From positions 2,371,501 through 2,435,500 of the forward strand of contig JAGYJM010000002.1 in assembly GCA_018402085.1 (NCBI GenBank): DNA of 64,000 bases, read 5' to 3'. The stretch's first letter is position 1, and the number at the start of each line of letters is the position of its first letter. A program made the translations under genes and the position numbers. The stretch comes from Flavobacteriales bacterium (GTDB taxonomy: Bacteria; Bacteroidota; Bacteroidia; Flavobacteriales_D; Sanyastnellaceae). The notes below the pieces were generated by a model, which saw only the letters and a program-made list of their open reading frames with translations, was not told the DNA's origin and did not search any database. Positions 34,224 to 42,092 of the stretch are shown here, one piece after another.

Positions 34224-35747
34224 TCAGTCAATCACCACCCTCTCGGTAACCACCACCTCTTCTGAGCGGTAGGTGAGCACATACACACCTGGGGTTAGGT
34301 CTTCGACATTAAACATGTAGGTGGTATTGCCAATAGCTTGGCTAACGTGTTTAACCTCTCTGCCTTGGAGGTCGGTGAGGGCGAGTTCGCCAACTTCTAG
34401 TGCAGCATCTGTAGCCAAGTATACGTTGAGGATATCAGAGGCAGGGTTGGGGTACAGCTTGAATTGTGCGCTTACCCCTTGTTCTTCAATGCCCGTATGA
34501 CAACCGGGTACCACGCAACCGTGTTCGTCTGTTTTCACCACCCATACGTCTGCACTCACGTGGTCATCATTGGGGTCTGCATGCCCTGTGGCAATCAGAG
34601 CCACCGTCAGGGGTGGGTTGTACATCTCTGAAGTCACTGTGGGTACCGGTTTCAAAAGCGTAGTGGCGCTTCCAGAGCAATTCGCCTTCGGAATCAGTGC
34701 GGATGATATAACCATAGAAAGCTGGGGTGAACTGGTCACCCGGTAGAGGGAGTACTTCAGGGCCGCAAATCACTAAATCACCATTAGCCGCTTCTGCGAT
34801 GCGTCGAACGACATAAGCATCACCTTCTTCTCCTACGGTTTTGGCCCAAATCAGCTCACCGTCTTCACTGTTGTACTTATGTATAACAACGATATTCTCG
34901 GAGGTTTGAGTCCCCTCTATTCGATCGACTGTAGACATAAGCACATTTCCATCTTCCGACATCTGTATATAGGCACTATTCGTATCGGTATCATTCTCAA
35001 TAACGGTCCGCCACACCTCATTGCCCTCTGCATCAATGCGCATGATGATCTTGTCGTCATTTTCGTTGATCCAGGGTGCCATTTGACCAGGCCTCCAACA
35101 ATGGCTCCACCATCTTCGGTAGGCGTGATGCTAGGAAAAAGAGTACCGTAGTCTTGCTGACAATATGTCTTGAACCAGAGGAGATTTCCTTCGGCATCAC
35201 ACTTCATAATGTGACCACAGTCGTTCGCTATGAAGTTGTTGTCAGTATTATTACCACAAGCCATAAAACTGCCGTCAGTGGTCTCACAGACCGAAGATAG
35301 CACCTGAAAAGTACCCGGCGCACCCGGATACTCACACGTCCAGAGCGAATCCAAATCCTCATTGAACTTTGCTATACAGTTTACAGCAATGACGTCTTCA
35401 TCCTGAGGGAAGATTTTCTTGCGAAAACACCCCACTAAATTACCATCAAAAGTACACCTCAGCGAACTCGCAAAACCCGCCTGAATACGCACTGAGTCAG
35501 GGCAATACTGTCTCTCATCGATGAGTATACCACTCTCCGATACTTTGCCTAACCATAAATAGCCGTTTTGTGGATTGGTTGGGTGACGAGCTTGAGCATA
35601 TACGTAGTAGTGCCCATTCAATGGCCATATACTCGTAGCATTTCCACCCAGCTCATTCCCCATCGCGTCAAAGCGCACATTGAAGGTGGTTTGGGCAACA
35701 CCTACTGTGGCAATCAGGTAAAAGATATGTATAAACAGCCACCTCAT
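34224..35747 (-). pseudogene. T9SS repeat protein paralogue B, two compensating frameshifts
   Basis: The same 1524-nt length as A and C, but read in three segments: N-terminal (to about 35075), middle, and C-terminal (from about 34597). A G is missing in the run at 35073-35076 (GGG where C has GGGG) and a G is added near 34597 (CAGAGCC where C has CAAGCC). As read, translation stops after about 276 codons. The N-terminus matches A (MRWLFIHIFYLIATVGVAQ), while the middle is nearly identical to C, and the 3' end is unique (YRSEEVVVTERVVID). Either a recent pseudogene or a place with sequence errors. Confidence 0.75.
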
Positions 35748-35944
35748 TTGCTTACCACGAGTTTGTGAGTTTCTACCTGTATGCCGTCAAAGGATAGCAA
35801 CATCAAGTACATACCTGAAGGTAAGTCGTTTAGCGACACCAACTGAATACCGTTGTTGACGTTGTTGTACTCCTGAAGCGACCGCACGATTGATGATTTC
35901 AGATTTTGCGACTGCTGATTGATGATTTCGTAATTACTACGCAT
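35744..35944 (-). pseudogene. orphan T9SS C-terminal stub B
   Basis: 66 codons, almost identical to stub A, exactly 1950 bp away and again overlapping the start of the downstream paralogue by ATGA. Same interpretation: a sorting-domain end left by tandem duplication. Confidence 0.7.
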
Positions 35945-36011
35945 TATTCTGTACTTATTATTGCCCTAGTTTCCCGTGCTCCCAGACTGCCAATCTAACA
36001 AACGATCAACT

Positions 36012-36060
36012 TCTCAGAGCCCCACTTCGCGGTGCCCAGCTCTCCTCATCTGAGGAGAGC
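36012..36060 (+). repeat. nested-hairpin element
   Basis: TCTCA, an outer stem variant around CCCCACTTCGCGGTGCCC, then AGCTCTCCTC, loop ATCT, GAGGAGAGC. Positional homologue of the copy at 34061; the inner hairpin is identical and the outer stem has changed. Confidence 0.7.
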
Positions 36061-36090
36061 CGTAAGGCCAGGGGCGCTTCAAAATCTCCC

Positions 36091-36146
36091 AGTTTCCCGG
36101 TTTCCCAAATCGTCCATGAGTCGATCGGTCTATGCGTCTGACGATT
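36091..36146. repeat. 8-bp unit array
   Basis: TTCCCGGT, TTCCCAAA, then GTCCATGA, GTCGATCG, GTCTATGC, GTCTGACG. Nearly identical to 32218-32266, downstream of paralogue C. Confidence 0.65.
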
Positions 36147-36152
36147 GGCACC

Positions 36153-37676
36153 TCACTCAATCACCACCCGCTCAGTAACCACCACCTGCTCTGAGCGGTA
36201 GGAGAGCACATATACACCCGCGGGTAGGTCTTCGACATTAAACATGTAGGTGGTATTGCCAATAGCTTGGCTAACGTGTTTAACCTCTCTGCCTTGGAGG
36301 TCGGTGAGGGCGAGTTCGCCAACTTCTAGTGCAGCATCTGTAGCCAAGTATACGTTGAGGATATCAGAGGCAGGGTTGGGGTACAGCTTGAATTGTGCGC
36401 TTACCCCTTGTTCTTCAATGCCCGTATGACAACCGGGTACCACGCAACCGTGTTCGTCTGTTTTCACCACCCATACGTCTGCACTCACGTGGTCATCATT
36501 GGGGTCTGCATGCCCCGTGGCAATCAAGCCACCGTCAGGGGTGGGTTGTACATCTCTGAAGTCACTGTGGGTACCGGTTTCAAAAGCGTAGTGGCGCTTC
36601 CAGAGCAATTCGCCTTCGGAATCAGTGCGGATGATATAACCATAGAAAGCTGGGGTGAACTGGTCACCCGGTAGAGGGAGTACTTCAGGGCCGCAAATCA
36701 CTAAATCACCATTAGCCGCTTCTGCGATGCGTCGAACGACATAAGCATCACCTTCTTCTCCTACGGTTTTGGCCCAAATCAGCTCACCGTCTTCACTGTT
36801 GTACTTATGTATAACAACGATATTCTCGGAGGTTTGAGTCCCCTCTATTCGATCGACTGTAGACATAAGCACATTTCCATCTTCCGACATCTGTATATAG
36901 GCACTATTCGTATCGGTATCATTCTCAATAACGGTCCGCCACACCTCATTGCCCTCTGCATCAATGCGCATGATGATCTTGTCGTCATTTTCGTTGATCC
37001 AGGGGTGCCATTTGACCAGGCCTCCAACAATGGCTCCACCATCTTCGGTAGGCGTGATGCTAGGAAAAAGAGTACCGTAGTCTTGCTGACAATATGTCTT
37101 GAACCAGAGGAGATTTCCTTCGGCATCACACTTCATAATGTGACCACAGTCGTTCGCTATGAAGTTGTTGTCAGTATTATTACCACAAGCCATAAAACTG
37201 CCGTCAGTGGTCTCACAGACCGAAGATAGCACCTGAAAAGTACCCGGCGCACCCGGATACTCACACGTCCAGAGCGAATCCAAATCCTCATTGAACTTTG
37301 CTATACAGTTTACAGCAATGACGTCTTCATCCTGAGGGAAGATTTTCTTGCGAAAACACCCCACTAAATTACCATCAAAAGTACACCTCAGCGAACTCGC
37401 AAAACCCGCCTGAATACGCACTGAGTCAGGGTAATACTGTCTCTCATCGATGAGCACACCACTCTCCGATACTTTGCCTAACCATAAGAAGCTATTAGAA
37501 GGATTGGATGGATGACGCGATTTGCCAAATACATAATAGTGATCATCAAGCGGCCATACACTGGTTGCACCAGCTCCAAGCTGCAAGCTCATTGGATCAT
37601 ATCGCAAATTAAACATCGTCTGAGCTCTGCCAACTACAAAAAACAAGCAGAACAAATTAAGCAATACTAACCTCAT
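36153..37676 (-). CDS. T9SS-exported repeat protein, paralogue C
   Basis: 507 residues. The signal peptide (MRLVLLNLFCLFFVVGRAQ) differs from A and B, while the propeller-like body is nearly identical to B and the last 25 residues to A. The sorting domain starts FKLYPNPASDILNVYL. I chose the ATG at 37676, homologous in position to A and B; an in-frame ATG at 37733 runs back into the upstream gene. It is probably the intact ancestor or donor in gene conversion with B. Confidence 0.85.
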   Translation of the reverse strand: MRLVLLNLFCLFFVVGRAQTMFNLRYDPMSLQLGAGATSVWPLDDHYYVFGKSRHPSNPSNSFLWLGKVSESGVLIDERQYYPDSVRIQAGFASSLRCTFDGNLVGCFRKKIFPQDEDVIAVNCIAKFNEDLDSLWTCEYPGAPGTFQVLSSVCETTDGSFMACGNNTDNNFIANDCGHIMKCDAEGNLLWFKTYCQQDYGTLFPSITPTEDGGAIVGGLVKWHPWINENDDKIIMRIDAEGNEVWRTVIENDTDTNSAYIQMSEDGNVLMSTVDRIEGTQTSENIVVIHKYNSEDGELIWAKTVGEEGDAYVVRRIAEAANGDLVICGPEVLPLPGDQFTPAFYGYIIRTDSEGELLWKRHYAFETGTHSDFRDVQPTPDGGLIATGHADPNDDHVSADVWVVKTDEHGCVVPGCHTGIEEQGVSAQFKLYPNPASDILNVYLATDAALEVGELALTDLQGREVKHVSQAIGNTTYMFNVEDLPAGVYVLSYRSEQVVVTERVVIE

Positions 37677-37686
37677 TTGTTTACGA

Positions 37687-38913
37687 TCATTTTTGTGACG
37701 ACACTTGCACACCATCGAACGACAATAATACAATGTAAAACCCTGATGATAAATCGTTTAATTCCAGCAGCTGATAACCATTATTGAGATTATTGTAGCT
37801 CTTAAGCAATCTACCGTTCATGTCAGATACAGTGAGAACCACATTCACACCTTCCCCGGGTGGAGTGAATGAAACCAAGGCCTCATTCTGAGCAGGGTTT
37901 GGAACTACCCTGAACAATGACTCTTCTTCAATAAGTGGTTCACTACGCGTTGACCTTTTTGAAGTAGGCAACAGTAGCGGCGTTTGATAAACCTCACCGG
38001 TGGTTCTGCGCAAGGCAGCTCGTGCCATTGAGCGACCTCCAGCAGTGGGGTCAGCAGCTAAGGTGCGAAGTATGGTTTCTTGCTGAGTTGTAAATCTTGG
38101 GCAATGTGCCGTATCTAAAAGCGTTTCGGCGATTGCCTTCAGCGCTTTTGCTTCAGTAGTCGTCGTTGGCAGACTTCCGATTAAAGAATCAGCCGTAGCC
38201 GTTTCTTTTGCAAAATAGTTCGCACCGATCTTGGCTCGAGGTGGAGCACCTTCTGCCTCCAGTCTTATTATTACTTCATCCCACTTGAGCGAATCTCCAT
38301 GCAAGTAGCTCAAACGCTTGTAATCCTGACGGGCGCGATCGAGCTTCAACTGAAGTGATGACATATCGGCTTCAAGAATAGATTTATGCGTTGGTCCGCC
38401 ATTCTGACCATTCAGAACCAGCTGCTGGTAATACGAGCTAAGTCCTGAGTTCAACATCATTTGCTTGACGCGCAAGCTCAGCGGTGAGTTTGCCAGCAAC
38501 ACCTGCGCCATGTGCCAAGGCGAAAGCTCTGGGACGCGGTCAAAGGTGAGCTGAAAAAGTGAATCGCTTACATATGGACTGCAATTGAGCAGCGCGTTGC
38601 GTACTTCAAGACTGCTTAAGGTAGGGTCATTCACAGCATCCACAGCGACCTGACGGTTACCGCAATCGAGTAAGCCACGGTAAATGGCTTCAGTTTCCGC
38701 CAAGATGTCTTCCAAATCATCGATTTCATTCAGCAGTTCTTGCTTGCTGTGGGTAAGTGAACCATCTGGCAGACATGGATTCTCAGACTGTTCGTCAAGA
38801 ATATTATTCACAAGATCCGACTTACAGATCGGCTCTTCATCCGGTGATTCATCACCGAAATAATAGAGTGAAACCCAATGCATCAATACCCAACACAATA
38901 TCAGATGGATCAT
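37687..38913 (-). CDS. C-terminal open segment of the broken gene: helical region and T9SS domain
   Basis: About 390 codons in one frame. Real homology probably starts near YYFGDESPDEEPICKSD; the codons before that are out-of-frame reading of the previous segment. A helical, Cys-containing region (LDCGNRQVAVDAVNDPTLS) precedes the type A sorting domain FRVVPNPAQNEALVSF. It stops at SSQK; adding one A in the run at about 37690-37694 would extend it by MIVNK and restore a normal sorting-domain end that overlaps paralogue C by ATGA, as in stubs A and B. Confidence 0.6.
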   Translation of the reverse strand: MIHLILCWVLMHWVSLYYFGDESPDEEPICKSDLVNNILDEQSENPCLPDGSLTHSKQELLNEIDDLEDILAETEAIYRGLLDCGNRQVAVDAVNDPTLSSLEVRNALLNCSPYVSDSLFQLTFDRVPELSPWHMAQVLLANSPLSLRVKQMMLNSGLSSYYQQLVLNGQNGGPTHKSILEADMSSLQLKLDRARQDYKRLSYLHGDSLKWDEVIIRLEAEGAPPRAKIGANYFAKETATADSLIGSLPTTTTEAKALKAIAETLLDTAHCPRFTTQQETILRTLAADPTAGGRSMARAALRRTTGEVYQTPLLLPTSKRSTRSEPLIEEESLFRVVPNPAQNEALVSFTPPGEGVNVVLTVSDMNGRLLKSYNNLNNGYQLLELNDLSSGFYIVLLSFDGVQVSSQK

Positions 38914-40378
38914 TCATGCCGGGGCATAAGTGCGAGAACTTATTGCCGGCGACAGCGTCATCTTCAGGTACACCTTGAATCAGATCTATCACTGAAAAAT
39001 TGGCAAGTACGATGTCACCAAAACTGTTATCTGTACTGCCACCAAACGTGTTACACGAGAACTCAAGCCCAGGTAAAAACGCATCGTTAAACCCTCCGTT
39101 GCGGCCTTGTGCAAAAGCTCCGGCATGGAGCGCATCAAACGTATTGAGGTAACACTCATTGGCTACAAGTGTATCAGTGTCAACAAAAGCAGCACCAATG
39201 AGTTGCTCTGTTCCTATGTGTCCATTTGGGAGACCAATGAACGTGTTCTCTTCTATTTCAAAGCCCTGGGTTTCTTCCATCTGTACTCCGGCGAGCGCCC
39301 AACCCTGGTTCAGTCCGGTATTGTTCACAGGCAGTGGCTTTAACTCAAATGTGTTGTACATGATTGAAGGACCGTTGTAAATGCCTTCTGCAAGAATGCC
39401 AACGGCGTTGCCTTCGAATGTAGCGTCATTGACTTTGAAAGAACTCGTACCAAACTCATCGCTGGCATGAATACCAAAGCGCAGGTTGCTGAAAACACTT
39501 GGTTGCCAACTGCCTCCTGAACAGGTGCCGTCTGTGCCCGGCATACCGCTGCACCATTGTAGCACCTCAAAACTGCTGGTGCGGGCATCAATACCCGTAC
39601 CCATGTTCTCTATACCATCGTCACCGTAATAGCTCTGATAGGTGCTGTCATTGGCTACCATATCTGTAAAGGTGCATCCTCTGAACGGTATTTTGACGAT
39701 TTCATTCAAGATGATGTGTGATCTGAACAGAAAATCACCATTGAGTGGTCGTGTTTGAATAAAGGTGACATCATCAAAGTAACTTACGTTGCGCGTGCTG
39801 TCACCCAACGCATTGGTCCAATGGTAAGGTGCATACTCCGCTCCGATGTAGCAATTGCGTATGGTTGAGCTTTCAGCATGCACGATACCGCCGCCTGAGC
39901 CTTGAACATAATCGCATAATTCATCGTTCTCACGCACCCAGATACCTGTATGAGCGTTTTCAATGACGGCATCTTTCAACTCTAGCGTACCTTGTTGAGA
40001 AGCGATTTGCGGTTGGCTTGCATCTCCCCAGACTTCAATGCCAATCCAGAGTCCGTCGCATTTCGTTGTAAAACATCCCTCCTCTACAATCAACTTACCT
40101 CCCGGCTCAATAATGACCCTACCGTCAAGGGGCATGTATACATGATTGCGCACTGTCAATTCAGCATTGGATCGTATGATCAGGTTACCTCTCACAATCT
40201 TCGCACTGCGCCATTCAACGGTCTCAAACGGATTGATCACAAGGTTGCATGCAGTGTCTAGGTCGCAGTAGTCTTGTTTGATAATATCAAACCGTTCTTC
40301 GTACACTGACCTGAACATACGACCTAACTGTTGCGGTGTGAGACTTACACCATAATCAGTGTCTCTGCAGTAGTCCAT
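38852..40378 (-). CDS. middle open segment of the broken gene: parallel beta-helix
   Basis: 508 codons. It starts MDYCRDTDYGVSLTPQQ, the end of the metallopeptidase-like domain. In-frame codons continue upstream (TDNQPNDDPPLEYVCSNNL) until a stop, so the first ATG is not a true start. The bulk has right-handed beta-helix character: VIIEPGGKLIVEEG, DAVIENAHTGIWV, STIRNCYIGAEY, FGIHASDEFGTSSF and MEETQGFEIEENTF. It ends in LGFTLLFR where the frame shifts to the next segment. Confidence 0.65.
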   Translation of the reverse strand: MDYCRDTDYGVSLTPQQLGRMFRSVYEERFDIIKQDYCDLDTACNLVINPFETVEWRSAKIVRGNLIIRSNAELTVRNHVYMPLDGRVIIEPGGKLIVEEGCFTTKCDGLWIGIEVWGDASQPQIASQQGTLELKDAVIENAHTGIWVRENDELCDYVQGSGGGIVHAESSTIRNCYIGAEYAPYHWTNALGDSTRNVSYFDDVTFIQTRPLNGDFLFRSHIILNEIVKIPFRGCTFTDMVANDSTYQSYYGDDGIENMGTGIDARTSSFEVLQWCSGMPGTDGTCSGGSWQPSVFSNLRFGIHASDEFGTSSFKVNDATFEGNAVGILAEGIYNGPSIMYNTFELKPLPVNNTGLNQGWALAGVQMEETQGFEIEENTFIGLPNGHIGTEQLIGAAFVDTDTLVANECYLNTFDALHAGAFAQGRNGGFNDAFLPGLEFSCNTFGGSTDNSFGDIVLANFSVIDLIQGVPEDDAVAGNKFSHLCPGMNDPSDIVLGIDALGFTLLFR

Positions 40379-41440
40379 TAAGTTGTTCGAGCATACATAT
40401 TCTAAAGGAGGGTCGTCATTGGGTTGATTATCTGTAGTAAGTTATACCAGCATGCAGTGCAGTCATACCCTACCATTGGAATCTCCATCTTGCAGGATGA
40501 AAGCCATTGAAAACGGTTAGCACCGTGTCGGTGAGTAGGCGTATCGGAGCAATAATCATCGATAGACAGAATCTAATAGCATAGTTTGACAAGGGAGGAT
40601 TCCATATTAGTGGATCATTATCTTCAGTGATATCTGACCGTCGGCTCGCATGATAATACATGACTCAAGTTCAAAATCGTGACCAAGTTCATGCCACAAG
40701 CAGTGTCGCTAATTCAGAAACTCGCCAGTCAAGCCATGCCTCAGGTGGAGTATTGAGCATCGCATCGCAATCAGAATAATTCTGAGTTTGAGCAGCGAAG
40801 TACTTGTAGTGATACCAAAAGTTCGCAGATGAATCCTATTGTCTGTAATCAGTTGGATGCGCACTACCTGTCCAAATGCACGAATTATCATACAATCTCG
40901 AGAAAGTCGTCAGGTCCACGTACATAAGTCGCTTATCGAAACTCTCGCCAATCTGCTGCAGACGTGGTATCGAATCATGCGGTGGTTCAGTGGATTGAAC
41001 AACTATATGCATAGCGTCTTCACTCAGTAAATATAGCAGTAGGATAATTGCTCCAAGGAAAGACCATGCTGATAGCTCGTCGGATGCACATGCTCATCCA
41101 GGTATTGGATAGTCAATACTAATCAACCTCAAACCGGATATTGAATGGAAGCAGTATCCAAATTCTGAATTCAGGGCCTCGGCTATTGTGAAAGGCTGGT
41201 TTCCGGAAGCCGATCATGTTGATCTTTGACACGTGTAGTTCTCAACGTGCTAATGGAATCACCAGTCATTCCTCGACATAGGATGGTATACTCCATCGCG
41301 TCCCATCAATACCATCGTCAGCATGCTGTGAAGTTGTTTGCTAACCGACACATACTGACCAAAATGCCATGCCAACTTGATGGTGATTGGCTTGTCGTAA
41401 GGTGTTGGCACGTAGTCATTACCCCAATCAGTGGTGCTTA

Positions 41441-41450
41441 CCCCCCCCCC
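41441..41450. repeat. homopolymer C10 (G10 on the coding strand)
   Basis: Ten C on the plus strand, within the codons for QGGGGV just after the signal peptide of the broken metallopeptidase gene. A tract of this length near a 5' end is a classic site for slipped-strand phase variation. Confidence 0.8.
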
Positions 41451-41691
41451 GCCTTGTACAACACAAGTCTGGGAAAGAGCAGTCGACGAGCAATAAACTG
41501 CATAAATACCAATAAAGAGGAGTCGAAGGAGCGGAGTTGAATTTGAGAGAGTCATAAGAATAATGTTAAGATTTGACGTGGGAATATAGGAATGAATGCC
41601 GAAGAATCAAATAACTCCTTCGTTTTTAACAGATTAGAAGAAACACCGTTACACAGGTCAACTGGTTTTGAAAATCCTCGTGCTTCAACAC

Positions 41692-41756
41692 CCCTCTCCC
41701 GATTGCCATCGGGATCCGCTGCGCGGAAGCCAGCTCCTCTCGGTGGAGGGGGGCAG
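41692..41756 (+). repeat. nested-hairpin element, expanded/degenerate
   Basis: ACCCCTCTCCCGAT, with GATTGCCATC-like and CCGCTGCGCGG stems, then CAGCTCCTCTCGGTGGAGGGG. The inner stem is kept but the outer part is longer than in other copies. Confidence 0.5.
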
Positions 41757-41776
41757 CCGATTTATTGCTGATTGCT

Positions 41777-41900
41777 GATTAACTGCTCATGATTCAGCTT
41801 TTATTATTCTCTCGGTTTCCCTGTTTCCCAGCGGACGCGATAAATCGCGTCCCTACAGGTGCCTATGTTCAACGATTTCCCGGTTTCCCAAATCGTCCAT
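41777..41900. repeat. 123-bp direct repeat, right copy
   Basis: 124 bp, matching 32116-32238 except for one extra T. The distance between copies is 9661 bp. Contains the GGACGCGAT / ATCGCGTCC hairpin followed by CTACAGG. Confidence 0.9.
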
Positions 41901-41957
41901 CGGTCGATGCGTCCATACGTCGATAAGTCGATAAGTCGATCGGTCGATAAGTCCATC
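41871..41957. repeat. 8-bp unit array
   Basis: GATTTCCC, GGTTTCCC, then GTCCATCG, GTCGATGC, GTCCATAC, GTCGATAA twice, GTCGATCG, GTCGATAA, GTCCATCC. Eight clean GTCNATNN octamers in phase. Confidence 0.75.
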
Positions 41958-42092
41958 CGCCGCTTTCGCGGCGTTCAAAACTGAAAATTCGGCAGTAAAA
42001 TTCAACTCAGACTGCCAGAATGACTTGATAGACGGTCGATTCAGGGATTGGTCAGAAATTTGACGAGTTGGAAGTGAAAACACGAAAACACT

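Larger units (their letters stand above)
37676..41555 (-). pseudogene. broken T9SS metallopeptidase/beta-helix gene
   Basis: A 3.9-kb minus-strand relic. At 41555 an ATG opens a signal peptide (LLFIGIYAVYCSSTALSQ), then QGGGGV encoded by a G10 tract, then PYDKPITIKLAWHF. In 40379-41250 the frame changes several times but protein remnants remain: LWHELGHDFEL (zinc motif HELGH at 40679-40693), DDYCSDTPTHR, then CSNNLMDYCRD and LTPQQLGRMF. These match the order of an M43-like metallopeptidase (HExxH, Met-turn region). Two long open segments follow (separate entries): a beta-helix and a sorting domain. Several indels make it non-functional unless the sequence is in error. Confidence 0.75.
41556..42092. 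other. intergenic region upstream of clpB
   Basis: It holds a degenerate nested-hairpin element (about 41692-41756), the right copy of the 123-bp direct repeat (41777-41900), 8-bp units (to 41957) and the clpB promoter region. The motif TGCCA-GAA-TGACT at 42013-42025 may be a stress operator half-palindrome, but this is weak. Confidence 0.5.

Noticed and set aside
38852-38913. Programmed frameshift joining the beta-helix and sorting-domain segments
   Set aside because: No slippery heptamer with a following hairpin was seen, and the same gene carries several other indels, so mutation or sequence error is simpler.
41226-41540. 104-codon plus-strand frame upstream of clpB
   Set aside because: Antisense to the signal peptide and N-terminus of the broken metallopeptidase gene; it runs through the C10 tract and shows no protein-like pattern.
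32116-41900. Transposon or integrative element between the 123-bp direct repeats
   Set aside because: No integrase, transposase, tRNA target or terminal inverted repeats were found; I report the direct repeats but not a mobile element.
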